A program made the position numbers and the translations under genes. DNA of 64,000 bases from Variovorax davisae. GTDB taxonomy: Bacteria > Pseudomonadota > Gammaproteobacteria > Burkholderiales > Burkholderiaceae_C. Under the pieces are notes generated by a model. The model did not search any database. It was not told where the DNA came from and worked only from the letters and a program-made list of their open reading frames with translations. Positions 23,320-33,181 of the stretch are shown piece after piece; the stretch's first letter is position 1, and the number at the start of each line of letters is the position of its first letter. The DNA is taken from contig NZ_JASZYS010000016.1 of assembly GCF_030316845.1 (NCBI RefSeq), positions 1-64,000 of the forward strand. Reading direction: 5' to 3'.

Positions 23320-25788
23320 TCAGGGCGGCCGGTGATGCCAGTAGCGCCGACCCTGCTCGCGCTCGCAATGCAGCTGTTGCGGGGTCCCGCTCGCCCAGGT
23401 CGCGGCACCGCAGCGCGCCGACTCCGCCAGCCGGATGCCCCGCGCCCGGTAGCGCTCCACCACCTCCCCGGCCGGATGCCCGAAGCGGTTGCGCCAGCCG
23501 GCCTGGACCAGCGCGATGCGCGGCTGCACGGCGTCGAGCAGCAGCCCGCTCGACGAGGTCCTGCTGCCGTGGTGCGGGACCAGCAGCAGGTCGGCACGCA
23601 GCCCCGGCGTGCGCGCCACCAGCGCCGCCTCCTGCAGCCGCTCGATGTCGCCGGCCAGCAGGGCAGCGACCCGGCCGTTGCCGATGCGCAGCACGCACGA
23701 GATCGCATTCGGCTTCGGCGGCGCGAACACGGTGTAGTCGTCGGCCTGGGGGTGCAGCACTTCGAAATCCACGCCGTCCCAGGTCCAACGCTGGCCGGCC
23801 TCGCAGCGCCGCGCGGCACGCACCGCCTGCAGCGGATGCCCGGGCTCGATCGAACTCAGCAGCGTCGCCTCCGGCTGCGCCGTGAGCACCGCGGCGACAC
23901 CGCCGCTGTGGTCGCTGTCGCGGTGGCTCAGCACCACCGCATCGAGCCGCTCGCCGAGCGCGCGCAGCAGCGGCACCAGCACCCGCTGGCCGGCATCGCT
24001 CTCCAGGCTGTAGCGCGGACCGGCGTCGTAGAGCAGGCTGTGCGAGGCGGTGCGCACCAGCACCGCATTGCCCTGCCCGATGTCGGCGGCCAGCAGTTCG
24101 AACTCTCCCGCCGCCGGGCGCGGCGCCTGCCACAGCAGGGCCGGCAGGAGCAGCGGCAGTCCCAGCATGCGCATCGACCAGGGCAGCCGCATCGCCAGCA
24201 GCACGCCGCCCGCCACGCCCGCGATGGCGTTCCACAGCGGCGGTGCCGCCATCGACACGGTCGCGAACGGCAGGCCCGCCAGCCACTCCAGCACGGCCAG
24301 CAGCGCCTGGACCGACCCGGCGGCCAGATGCCAGAGCGAAGGCACGGCGACGCCCAGCATCGCCAGCGGCGTCACCACCAGCGTGACCCAGGGGATCGCG
24401 ATCGCATTCGCCAGCAGGCCGACGGCCGAGACCTGCTGGAACAGCAGCAAAGTGAGCGGCGTCAGCGCCAGCGTCACGACCCACTGTTCGCGCAGCATGC
24501 GCAGCAGGCGGGCCGCGATGCCCCGGGGCGCGTCGCCGGGCGCTGCGCCCTCGGCCGCGAACAGCACGCCGACCGCGACGAAGCTGAGCCAGAAGCCGGC
24601 CTGCATCAGGGCCCACGGGTCGGCCGCGACCACCACCGCGCAGGCCAGCAGCCAGACGAAGGGCCAGGGCCAGCGCCGGCCCGTGAGGCGAAGAAGCGCG
24701 ATGGTCGCGAGCATCAGCACCGTGCGCCGCGAAGGCACGCCCCAGCCGCTGAAGACCGCATAGAGGGTGGCGAGCAGCACGCCGCCGACCAGGGCGGCAT
24801 GCGGGGCCGGCCAGCGCAGCATCAGGACGGCGCTGCGGCGCCAGAGGGCGCCGACGCTCAGCGTGGCGAGCCAGGCGAACATCGTGATGTGCAGGCCCGA
24901 GATCGACACCAGGTGGGCTACGCCGGTGGCGCGGAAGACCTCCCAGTCGCTGCGCTCGATGGCGTTCTGGTCGCCGGTGACCAGCGCCGCGATCACGCCC
25001 GCCCGGCGTGGCTCGTCGACCTGCTCGAAGATCGCATCGCGCACCGTCTCGCGCAGGCGCTCCACGGGATGGCGCCAAGTCGATGCCAACCGTTCGGGCT
25101 GCGGATCGCGCTCACCGTTGCGGACCTGGCCGCTGGCCTGCTCGCCCCGCTCCCACATCCACAGTTCGTGGTCGAAGCCGTGGGGGTTCAGGCTGCCGTG
25201 CGGCGCCCGCAGCCGGACCGCCAGGCGCCAGCGTTCGCCCGCATGGACCGGCGCGGCCGGGCCCGCGGGCGGCGCCGCGTCGGCTGCGGACCGGTCCCAC
25301 AGCCCACTGCCCCGGGCGTACCAGGCCAGCGAGATCCGCGCCGGCACGCGCGGCGGCGCTTCGCCCTCCATCGAACCGGCGGCCCAGCCTGCCGACGCCA
25401 CCTCGAAGGTGAATCGCGTCACGCCCGCGCCATGCTGGGGCATGGCCGCGACCCGCCCCTCGACCCACAGGTCGCGGCCCTCGACCGCCGCCGGCAAGGC
25501 GTCGGCCGCGTACGCCACGGCGCGCCAGCCCGCCAGGCCGCCGCCCGCCATCGCGCCCACCCACAGGGCCAGCGACAGCTGCAGCCCGGCCGGCATCCAG
25601 CGGCGCTGCCCGCGCAGCGCAAAGCAGCCGGCGACCGCGACGCCGAGCAGCCCGGCGTAGACGGCGCCATGCCACAGGGCGCCCTGCTGCAGCTGCAGCG
25701 CAGCGCCCAGCACCGACCCCGCCATGGCGGCAAAGGCTGCCAGGGCGTGCCGCTCCCGGCCGGACCTCACTCCAGACTTCATGTGCAA
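23320..25788 (-). CDS. comEC: ComEC/Rec2-family DNA uptake channel
   Basis: This 822-residue protein has N-terminal membrane helices and a soluble DUF4131-like region. A central competence domain of several helices follows, including VSISGLHITMFAWLATLS. The C-terminal metallo-beta-lactamase-like domain has LLAADIGQGNAVLVRT and SHRDSDHSGGV. ComEC forms the inner-membrane channel that carries single-stranded DNA into the cytoplasm during natural transformation. The gene alone does not show that the organism is competent. It is divergent from the transglutaminase-DUF2126 gene across 94 bp and separates the two ligase clusters. Confidence 0.9.
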   Translation of the reverse strand: MHMKSGVRSGRERHALAAFAAMAGSVLGAALQLQQGALWHGAVYAGLLGVAVAGCFALRGQRRWMPAGLQLSLALWVGAMAGGGLAGWRAVAYAADALPAAVEGRDLWVEGRVAAMPQHGAGVTRFTFEVASAGWAAGSMEGEAPPRVPARISLAWYARGSGLWDRSAADAAPPAGPAAPVHAGERWRLAVRLRAPHGSLNPHGFDHELWMWERGEQASGQVRNGERDPQPERLASTWRHPVERLRETVRDAIFEQVDEPRRAGVIAALVTGDQNAIERSDWEVFRATGVAHLVSISGLHITMFAWLATLSVGALWRRSAVLMLRWPAPHAALVGGVLLATLYAVFSGWGVPSRRTVLMLATIALLRLTGRRWPWPFVWLLACAVVVAADPWALMQAGFWLSFVAVGVLFAAEGAAPGDAPRGIAARLLRMLREQWVVTLALTPLTLLLFQQVSAVGLLANAIAIPWVTLVVTPLAMLGVAVPSLWHLAAGSVQALLAVLEWLAGLPFATVSMAAPPLWNAIAGVAGGVLLAMRLPWSMRMLGLPLLLPALLWQAPRPAAGEFELLAADIGQGNAVLVRTASHSLLYDAGPRYSLESDAGQRVLVPLLRALGERLDAVVLSHRDSDHSGGVAAVLTAQPEATLLSSIEPGHPLQAVRAARRCEAGQRWTWDGVDFEVLHPQADDYTVFAPPKPNAISCVLRIGNGRVAALLAGDIERLQEAALVARTPGLRADLLLVPHHGSRTSSSGLLLDAVQPRIALVQAGWRNRFGHPAGEVVERYRARGIRLAESARCGAATWASGTPQQLHCEREQGRRYWHHRPP

Positions 25789-25882
25789 TTCACTCCCTGC
25801 GCACTTCTTTGGCGCGCAAATTGCTTGATGTGTCGGCTAGTATGCGTCTCACCCCGAGGCACCCTCGACGCACCGAGAAACA

Positions 25883-28800
25883 ATGTCCATCCACGCCGCC
25901 CTCCACCACGTCACCCACTACAAGTACGACCGTCCGGTGCAACTCGGCCCCCAGGTGGTCCGCCTGCGCCCGGCGCCGCATTGCCGCAGCAACGTGATCT
26001 CGTATTCGCTGCAGGTCGAACCCGCCGAGCACTTCGTCAACTGGCAGCAGGACCCGTTCGCCAACTACCAGGCGCGGCTGGTGTTCCCCGAGAAGACGCG
26101 CGAGTTCAAGGTCACGGTCGACCTCGTGGTCGAGATGGCGGTCTACAACCCCTTCGACTTCTTCCTCGAGCCGCAGGCCGAGAACTTCCCCTTCGAGTAC
26201 ACCGAGTCGCAGGCCCAGGAACTGGCGCCCTACCTGGTGGCCGACGAGGCGACGCCGCTGGTCAAGGCCTATCTCGAGAAGATCGACCGCAAGGAACAGC
26301 GCACCATCGACTTCCTGGTCGGGCTCAACCAGCAGGTGCAGGGCGACGTCAACTACCTGATCCGCATGGAGCCCGGCGTGCAGACGCCGGAAGAAACGCT
26401 CGCCAACGCCTCGGGCTCCTGCCGCGACTCGGGCTGGCTGCTGGTGCAGCTGCTGCGCCACTGCGGTCTGGCGGCACGCTTCGTCTCGGGCTACCTCATC
26501 CAGCTCACGCCCGACGTCAAGGCGCTCGACGGCCCGAGCGGCACCGAGGTCGACTTCACCGACCTGCACGCCTGGTGCGAGGTCTACCTGCCGGGCGCCG
26601 GCTGGATCGGGCTCGACGCCACCTCCGGCCTGCTGGCCGGCGAGGGCCACATTCCGCTGGCCTGCACGCCGACGCCGTCGAGCGCCGCGCCGATCGAAGG
26701 CGTGGTCGACGATGCCGAGGTCGAGTTCGGCCACGAGATGAAGGTCACGCGCATCTACGAGTCGCCGCGCGTCACCAAGCCCTACACCGACGAGCAATGG
26801 GCCGGGATCGTGGCCCTGGGCGATGCGGTCGACAAGCGCCTCGCGGCCGGCGACGTGCGCCTCACGATGGGCGGCGAGCCGACCTACGTCGCCACCAGCG
26901 ACCGCGATGCGGCCGAATGGAACACCGATGCGCTGGGCCCCACCAAGCGCGGCTATGCGACCGAACTGGTGCACAAGCTGCGGGCCGAGTACGGGCAAGG
27001 CGGCTTCCTGCATTTCGGCCAGGGCAAGTGGTATCCCGGCGAGCAGCTGCCGCGCTGGGCGCTGTCGATCTTCTGGCGCGCCGACGGCGAGACGCTGTGG
27101 CACGACCCCGCCCTGTTCGCCGACGAGCGCACGCCCACCCACTACACCAGCGAGGATGCGCGCCGCTTCACGACGGTGCTCGCGCACCGCCTCGGCCTGA
27201 CCGAGCGCTACATCCAGCCGGCCTACGAGGACGTCTACTACTACCTGTGGCGCGAGCGCCGGCTGCCGGTCAACGTCGACCCCTTCGACTCCAAGCTCGA
27301 CGACGAGATGGAGCGGGTGCGGCTGCGACGGGTGTTCACGCAGAAGCTCGACGCCGTCATCGGCTACATGCTGCCGATCGAGGCCGGCAATGCCGACGGC
27401 GATGCGCCTGCGCTGGCCGGCCCGGGCTGGAAGACCGGGCCCTGGTTCCTGCGCGACGACCGCATGTACCTGATCCCGGGCGATTCGCCGATGGGCTTGC
27501 GCCTGCCGCTCGATTCGCAACCCTGGGCCAGCAAGGGCGACTACCCCTACCTCATCGAGCGCGACCCGACCGCGCCGCGCGGCAGCCTGCCGAGCGCGGC
27601 CGACTACCGCGCCCGCTACACGGGCCTGGCGCCCGGCGCCGGCGCCGACCGGGGCGCCGTGCCCTATGCCTTCGGGGCGCCCGAGGCCGCGCCGTCGACC
27701 CTGCGCATGCAGTCGCCGGGCGACGGCTCCAGCCCGTCGAGCGACGACAGCGCGGACCCGACCACGCCGCGCCAGCCGCGGCGCGGCGAGTCGGCCCACT
27801 GGATCACGCGCAGCGCGCTGTGCGTCGAGGTCCGCGACCCGCGCCGCGCCAACGGCCCGGCGGCCGAGAAGCTGGGCAGCGCCTCGGGCGTGCTGTACGT
27901 CTTCATGCCGCCGCTGGCCCGGCTCGAGGACTACCTCGACCTGGTCGCCGCGGTCGAGGCCACGGCCGCGCAGCTCGGCGTCCAGATCGTCATGGAAGGC
28001 TATCCGCCGCCGCGCGATCCACGCCTCAAGATGCTGCAGGTCACGCCCGACCCGGGCGTGATCGAGGTCAACATCCACCCCGCCCACAACTGGCGCGAGC
28101 TGGTCGACCACACCGAGTTCCTCTACAACGCGGCCTTCGAGACCCGCCTGTCGGCCGAGAAGTTCATGACCGACGGCCGCCACACCGGCACCGGCGGCGG
28201 CAACCACTTCGTGCTCGGCGGCGCGGTGCCCACCGACAGCCCCTTCCTGCGCCGACCCGAGCTGCTGGCCAGCCTGCTGCTCTACTGGCACAACCATCCG
28301 TCGCTGAGCTACCTGTTCTCGGGCATGTTCATCGGCCCGACCAGCCAGGCGCCGCGGGTCGACGAGGCCCGCAACGACCAGGTCTACGAGCTCGAGATCG
28401 CGCTCAAGGAAATCGCCCGCAACCGCGAGATCCACGGCCAGAACATGCCGGCCTGGCTGGTCGACCGCACCTTGCGCAACATCCTGGTCGACGTCACCGG
28501 CAACACGCACCGCAGCGAGTTCTGCATCGACAAGCTCTACTCGCCCGACTCCAGCACCGGCCGCCTGGGCCTGCTGGAGCTGCGCGCCTTCGAGATGCCG
28601 CCGCATGCGCGCATGAGCATCGCCCAGCAGCTGCTGCTGCGCGCCTTCGTCGCCCGCTTCTGGGACGAGCCGTACCAGGCGCCGGCCACCCGCTGGGGCA
28701 CCGAGCTGCACGACCGCTTCCTGCTGCCGACCTTCGTCAAGATGGACTTCGACGACGTCATCAGCGAGATGCGCCAGGCCGGCTTCGCCTTCGATCCCAA

Positions 28801-29377
28801 CTGGTTCGCGCCGCATTTCGAATTCCGCTTCCCGCTGGTCGGGCAGGTGCAGGCGATGGGCGTCGAGCTGTCGCTGCGCAATGCCCTCGAGCCGTGGCAC
28901 GTGATGGGCGAGGAAGGCTCGGCCGGCGGCACCGTGCGCTATGTCGACTCGTCGCTCGAACGCATCGAGGTGCGCGTCACCGGCCTCAACGAGAGCCGCC
29001 ACGTCATCACCGTCAACGGCAAGGTGCTGCCGCTGCAGCCCACCGGCACCGTCGGCGAGTTCGTCGCCGGCGTGCGCTACAAGGCCTGGAATCCGCCCTC
29101 GTCGCTGCATCCCGCCATCGGCGCCCATGCGCCGCTGACCTTCGACATCGTCGACACCTGGATGAAGCGGTCGCTGGGCGGCTGCCAGTACTTTGTCGCC
29201 CATCCGGGCGGTCGCAACTACGACACCTTCCCGGTCAACGCCTACGAAGCCGAGAGCCGGCGCCATTCGCGCTTCTCGCGCATGGGCCACACGCCGGGAC
29301 TGATGCGCACGCCTCCGGCGACCATCGAACTGGCCGGCAGCCGCGAGTTCCCGTTCACGCTCGACCTGCGGCGCTGA
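25883..29377 (+). CDS. Transglutaminase-DUF2126 fusion protein
   Basis: This 1164-residue cytosolic protein has two parts. The N-terminal third is a bacterial transglutaminase with a full triad: C180 in ASGSCRDSGW, H229 in TDLHAWCEVY and D245 in IGLDATSG. From about residue 325 on it is DUF2126 (COG4196), beginning near LTMGGEPTYVATSDRDAAEWN and including GTGGGNHFVLGGAVPTDSPF. That domain has been proposed to be related to carboxylate-amine ligases of the glutamine synthetase type. A low-complexity linker rich in Ser, Pro and Asp sits near residues 600-635. It heads a three-gene unit with the ATP-grasp-alpha-E fusion and a second transglutaminase. Confidence 0.88.
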   Translation: MSIHAALHHVTHYKYDRPVQLGPQVVRLRPAPHCRSNVISYSLQVEPAEHFVNWQQDPFANYQARLVFPEKTREFKVTVDLVVEMAVYNPFDFFLEPQAENFPFEYTESQAQELAPYLVADEATPLVKAYLEKIDRKEQRTIDFLVGLNQQVQGDVNYLIRMEPGVQTPEETLANASGSCRDSGWLLVQLLRHCGLAARFVSGYLIQLTPDVKALDGPSGTEVDFTDLHAWCEVYLPGAGWIGLDATSGLLAGEGHIPLACTPTPSSAAPIEGVVDDAEVEFGHEMKVTRIYESPRVTKPYTDEQWAGIVALGDAVDKRLAAGDVRLTMGGEPTYVATSDRDAAEWNTDALGPTKRGYATELVHKLRAEYGQGGFLHFGQGKWYPGEQLPRWALSIFWRADGETLWHDPALFADERTPTHYTSEDARRFTTVLAHRLGLTERYIQPAYEDVYYYLWRERRLPVNVDPFDSKLDDEMERVRLRRVFTQKLDAVIGYMLPIEAGNADGDAPALAGPGWKTGPWFLRDDRMYLIPGDSPMGLRLPLDSQPWASKGDYPYLIERDPTAPRGSLPSAADYRARYTGLAPGAGADRGAVPYAFGAPEAAPSTLRMQSPGDGSSPSSDDSADPTTPRQPRRGESAHWITRSALCVEVRDPRRANGPAAEKLGSASGVLYVFMPPLARLEDYLDLVAAVEATAAQLGVQIVMEGYPPPRDPRLKMLQVTPDPGVIEVNIHPAHNWRELVDHTEFLYNAAFETRLSAEKFMTDGRHTGTGGGNHFVLGGAVPTDSPFLRRPELLASLLLYWHNHPSLSYLFSGMFIGPTSQAPRVDEARNDQVYELEIALKEIARNREIHGQNMPAWLVDRTLRNILVDVTGNTHRSEFCIDKLYSPDSSTGRLGLLELRAFEMPPHARMSIAQQLLLRAFVARFWDEPYQAPATRWGTELHDRFLLPTFVKMDFDDVISEMRQAGFAFDPNWFAPHFEFRFPLVGQVQAMGVELSLRNALEPWHVMGEEGSAGGTVRYVDSSLERIEVRVTGLNESRHVITVNGKVLPLQPTGTVGEFVAGVRYKAWNPPSSLHPAIGAHAPLTFDIVDTWMKRSLGGCQYFVAHPGGRNYDTFPVNAYEAESRRHSRFSRMGHTPGLMRTPPATIELAGSREFPFTLDLRR

Positions 29378-29464
29378 GCGCATGTCGAGGCGGCGCGGCG
29401 TTTCGGACTTTTCTCACGCAAGCGCCCCGTGTCGTCGTGACCGCAGTGTGACAATCGGCGCACC

Positions 29465-32179
29465 GTGGACCCACTGAACGAATCCCTCTTCGACGCCCAG
29501 GCCCTGGAAGCGCCTGCGGCGCTCGCGGCCGCGCTCGCGCCGCCGGCTGCGCCCGGCCATTTCGACGAACTGCGCGGCCTCGCGACGCCGCAGGGCGAGG
29601 CGCGCCCGGGCGCGCCTTCGCAGCCGGCGCCCCTCTACGAGGCCTCCTCCGTCCCGCCCGCCGCGCCGGCCGCGCCGGCCAGCGAGGCCATCGACACCGG
29701 CGCCCGCGACCAGGCACCGCTGGTCCCCTCCTGGAGCGGCTTCTTCGAGCACCTGGGCCCGGGCGGCTTCGACGACCTGCCACGGCGCGCGATCAGCCTC
29801 GAGCGCCAGATCCGCGACAACGGCGTCACCTACAACGTCTATGCCGACGCCGACGGTCCGCAGCGGCCCTGGTCGCTCGACCTCTTTCCGCTGATCGTCT
29901 CGCCGGAGAGCTGGGGCCAGATCGAAGCCGGCGTGCAGCAGCGCGTGCGCGTGCTCGACCACGTGATGGCCGACGTCTACGGCCCCCAGCAGCTGCTCGC
30001 CGAAGGCCTGCTGCCGGCGGCGCTGGTGCAGGGCCACCCGGGCTACCTGCGGGCGCTGCACGGCGTCCGCCCGCCGGGCGACACCTGGCTGCACATCGCC
30101 GCCTTCGACCTGGCGCGCGGCCCCGACGGCAACTGGTGGGTGGTCTCGCAGCGCACCCAGGCGCCCTCGGGCCTGGGCTACCTGCTCGAGAACCGGCTCG
30201 CGATCGCGCGCCAGTTCCCGCAGGCCTTCGAGAACCTGCAGGTGCAGCGCCTGGCGGCCACCTACAACGCCATGATGGAAGGCCTGCAGCGCATGTGTCC
30301 GGCCGGCCAGCCGCCGCACATCGCGCTGCTGACGCCCGGCCCCTACAACGAGACCTACTTCGAGCATGCCTACCTGGCGCGCTACCTCGGCATCACGCTG
30401 GTCGAGGGCAACGACCTCACGGTGCGCGACCAGCGCCTCTACCTCAAGACGCTGCAGGGCCTCAGGCCGGTGCACGGGCTGGTCAAGCGGCTCGACGACC
30501 AGTACCTCGACCCGCTCGAGCTGCGACCCGATTCGACGCTCGGCGTACCGGGGCTGCTGCAGGCGATCCGCGCCGGCAACGTGCTCGTGGCCAACATGCC
30601 CGGGTCGGCCTTCCTGGAATCGCCGGCGCTGCTGGGCTTTCTGCCGGCGCTGGCGCGCCGGCTGATCGGCGAGAAGCTGCAGCTGCCGGCGCTGCCGACC
30701 TGGTGGTGCGGCGAGCGCGCCGCAATGGAAGCCGTGCTGCCGCAGCTGGGCGACTGCGCGATCAAGGCCACCTACCCCGACATCGACGCCCACACCAGCT
30801 TCGATGCGGTGCTGGGGCGCCACATGGGCCGCCGCGAACTCGACGAATGGGCGGGCCGGATCGTGCGCCAGGGCGAGGCCCACACGGTGCAGAGCTACCT
30901 GCCGCTGTCGCAGATGCCGACCTGGACCCAGGACCTCGGCCGCGGCCACATCGCGCAGCGCTCGGTGCTGCTGCGGGTATTCGCGGTCAGCGACGGCCCG
31001 CGCTCCTGGCGGGTGCTGCCGGGCGGGCTGGCGCGGCTGGCCGGACGCGACGCGCAGATCGCCTCGATGCAGCGCGGCGGCAGCAGCGCCGACGTCTGGG
31101 TGCGCACCGACGGCGAGGTCGACCGCACCACGCTGCTGCAGCCGCACGCCACGCCGGCTTCGCTGGCGCGGCACCGCGCCCCGGTCACCAGCCGGGCGGC
31201 CGAGAACATGTTCTGGCTCGGGCGCTACACCGAGCGGGCCGAGAACGCGGTGCGGCTGGCCCGGCTCACGCTCGACCTGCTGAGCGGCGAGGACCAGTCT
31301 TCGCGCGCCCTGCTGGTCTGGCTGCATCAGCTGGCCCAGCGCAATGCGCTGGTGCCGCCCGAAGTGCCGAGCCTGCCCAAGTCGCGGCGCGTCTTCGAGC
31401 GGGCGCTGATCGCCGAGCTCGGCAACGTCGACACCGGGGGGAGCGTGGGCTGGAGCCTGCGCTGCATCCGCCAGTCGGCCGCCGCGGTGCGCGAACGCCT
31501 GTCGCAGGACCACTGGAACCAGATCGTGCGGGCCGAGTCCGACTTCCTGCGCCGCAGCGCCGAGCAGGCCGGCGAGAAGGCCGAGGGCGGCTACGCCACC
31601 GGCATCGCGCTGCGCCTGCTCGAATCGGCCAGCACCTCGCTGTCGGCCATGACCGGCGCCCAGACCGACCGCATGACGCGCGACGACGCCTGGCGGCTGC
31701 TCTCCATCGGCCGCCACATCGAGCGCCTCGGCTTCCTGTCGAGCGCGTTGGCGGCCGGCTTCGAGCACGGCTCGGTGCACGAGGTCAGCGGCTTCGAGGC
31801 GATGGTGGCGCTGTTCGACAGCACCATCACCTTCCATGCCCGCTACCAGCAGCGGCGCGACGTCGCCACCCTGGTCGACCTGCTGGTGCAGGACGGCGAC
31901 AACCCGCGCTCGCTGGCCTGGGTCACGCACACCCTGCGCAAGCGCATCGCCAAGCTGGCGGGCAGCGCGCCCGACCGGCTCACGGCGCTGTCGTACGACC
32001 TGCCAGACCCCGACACCTGGACGCTCGAAGGGCTGTGCGAGGCCGGCCCGGAGGCCCAGTACCCGGCCCTGGTGCAGCTGTTCGCGGCCAGCGAGACCGC
32101 GGCCTACCATGTGTCGGATGCCATCGGCACCCGCTATTTCACGCTGACCTCCGAATCGCTGCGGTCCGTGGGGGCCTGA
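29465..32179 (+). CDS. Circularly permuted ATP-grasp - alpha-E fusion protein
   Basis: This 904-residue protein combines two units encoded as separate genes at 20749-23233. The first about 85 residues are Ala/Pro-rich and look disordered. The ATP-grasp unit spans about 90-560, with LLENRLAIARQFPQAF and TPGPYNETYFEHAYLARYLGI. The alpha-E unit begins near residue 575 (AENMFWLGRYTERAENAVRLARL) and runs to the end. The start is a GTG 87 bp after the DUF2126 gene. It is predicted to form amide bonds with ATP, with unknown substrate. It shares general architecture with the split pair but has diverged considerably. Confidence 0.88.
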   Translation: MDPLNESLFDAQALEAPAALAAALAPPAAPGHFDELRGLATPQGEARPGAPSQPAPLYEASSVPPAAPAAPASEAIDTGARDQAPLVPSWSGFFEHLGPGGFDDLPRRAISLERQIRDNGVTYNVYADADGPQRPWSLDLFPLIVSPESWGQIEAGVQQRVRVLDHVMADVYGPQQLLAEGLLPAALVQGHPGYLRALHGVRPPGDTWLHIAAFDLARGPDGNWWVVSQRTQAPSGLGYLLENRLAIARQFPQAFENLQVQRLAATYNAMMEGLQRMCPAGQPPHIALLTPGPYNETYFEHAYLARYLGITLVEGNDLTVRDQRLYLKTLQGLRPVHGLVKRLDDQYLDPLELRPDSTLGVPGLLQAIRAGNVLVANMPGSAFLESPALLGFLPALARRLIGEKLQLPALPTWWCGERAAMEAVLPQLGDCAIKATYPDIDAHTSFDAVLGRHMGRRELDEWAGRIVRQGEAHTVQSYLPLSQMPTWTQDLGRGHIAQRSVLLRVFAVSDGPRSWRVLPGGLARLAGRDAQIASMQRGGSSADVWVRTDGEVDRTTLLQPHATPASLARHRAPVTSRAAENMFWLGRYTERAENAVRLARLTLDLLSGEDQSSRALLVWLHQLAQRNALVPPEVPSLPKSRRVFERALIAELGNVDTGGSVGWSLRCIRQSAAAVRERLSQDHWNQIVRAESDFLRRSAEQAGEKAEGGYATGIALRLLESASTSLSAMTGAQTDRMTRDDAWRLLSIGRHIERLGFLSSALAAGFEHGSVHEVSGFEAMVALFDSTITFHARYQQRRDVATLVDLLVQDGDNPRSLAWVTHTLRKRIAKLAGSAPDRLTALSYDLPDPDTWTLEGLCEAGPEAQYPALVQLFAASETAAYHVSDAIGTRYFTLTSESLRSVGA

Positions 32180-32212
32180 AACGGCCCGCCTGGGGCGAGT
32201 AAAGTCCCGTCC

Positions 32213-33181
32213 ATGCTGCTCCACGTCACCCACGCCACCCGCTACGACTACACGCCGCCGGTCGAGACGGCGCAGCACCTGGCGCACCTGAAGCCGATGA
32301 ACACGGCCTCCCAGCGGCTGGTGAGCCATGCGCTGACGATCAGCCCGACCCCGGCCCAGCATGGCGAGTCGCCGGACGTCTACGGCAACACCCGCGCCTT
32401 CTTCGCGCTCGAAGCCACCCACGAGGAACTGGTCGTCACCGCCGAGAGCGTGGTCGACACCGCCCCGCCGGTGCTGTCGGCGGCGATCGCCCGCGAGCTG
32501 CCCTGGGAAGAGGTGCGCGAGCGCTTCCGCTACGTCAAGGATTCGAGCTACGACCCAGCCTCCGATTTCGTCTTCCCGTCGCGCTACGTGCCGCGCCATG
32601 ACGACTTCGCCGCCTACGCGCGGCCCAGCTTCGCGCCCGGCCGGCCGGCCTTCGACGCCGCGATGGACCTGACGCTGCGCATGTACCGCGATTTCGAGTA
32701 CGACGCCGGCAGCACCGAGATCAGCACGCCGGCGATCGAGGCACTGGCCCAGCGCAAGGGCGTCTGCCAGGACTTCGCCCACATCATGATCGCCTGCCTG
32801 CGCACCCTCGGGCTGCCGGCGCGCTATGTGAGCGGCTACCTGCTGACCCAGCCGCCGCCGGGCCGGCCGCGCCTGATCGGCGCCGACGCCTCGCATGCCT
32901 GGGTCTCGGTCTACCTGCCGGGCGCCGACGGCCCGGGCGACTGGGCCGACTTCGACCCGACCAATGGGCGCCAGCCCGGCGAGGACTACGTGACGCTGGC
33001 CATCGGCCGTGACTACTCCGATGTCTCGCCGATGCGCGGCGTGCTGCATGGCGGCGCCCGCCACACGCTCGCGGTCAGCGTCACGGTGCGGCCGCTCGAG
33101 GAGCTGAAGGAGCAGGCGGCGGCGGCGGCGCAATCCCAATCCCAATCCCAATCCCAATCCCAGAACAAGGAGTCCTCATGA
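32213..33181 (+). CDS. Transglutaminase-like protein with C-terminal Gln-Ser repeat
   Basis: This 322-residue protein has an N-terminal beta domain opening LLHVTHATRYDYTPPVETAQH. The transglutaminase core that follows has the full triad: C185 in KGVCQDFAHIMI, H228 in DASHAWVSVY and D248 in ADFDPTNG. No signal peptide is visible, so it should act in the cytosol. After a run of alanines the protein ends in five Gln-Ser pairs encoded by a perfect hexanucleotide repeat, then NKESS. The stop overlaps the ATG of the RidA gene (33178-33181). Confidence 0.88.
   Translation: MLLHVTHATRYDYTPPVETAQHLAHLKPMNTASQRLVSHALTISPTPAQHGESPDVYGNTRAFFALEATHEELVVTAESVVDTAPPVLSAAIARELPWEEVRERFRYVKDSSYDPASDFVFPSRYVPRHDDFAAYARPSFAPGRPAFDAAMDLTLRMYRDFEYDAGSTEISTPAIEALAQRKGVCQDFAHIMIACLRTLGLPARYVSGYLLTQPPPGRPRLIGADASHAWVSVYLPGADGPGDWADFDPTNGRQPGEDYVTLAIGRDYSDVSPMRGVLHGGARHTLAVSVTVRPLEELKEQAAAAAQSQSQSQSQSQNKESS
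33131..33160 (+). repeat. Hexanucleotide microsatellite, five copies of CAATCC
   Basis: Five perfect tandem copies lie in frame at the 3' end of the transglutaminase gene and encode Gln-Ser pairs. Because the unit is 6 bp, a gain or loss of copies would change tail length without a frameshift. The ribosome site of the next gene (AAGGAG, 33167-33172) begins 6 bp after the repeat. Confidence 0.9.

Noticed and set aside
25790..29383. A 1197-codon minus-strand frame opposite the transglutaminase-DUF2126 gene
   Set aside because: It has no recognisable motif. The plus strand carries clear catalytic triads and family signatures over the same span.
23332..29451. A 2039-codon open frame on the plus strand covering comEC and the DUF2126 gene
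   Set aside because: It is antisense to comEC and out of frame with the DUF2126 gene. Its product is a low-complexity Arg/Gln/His/Ala mixture without domains, as expected from GC-rich codon bias.
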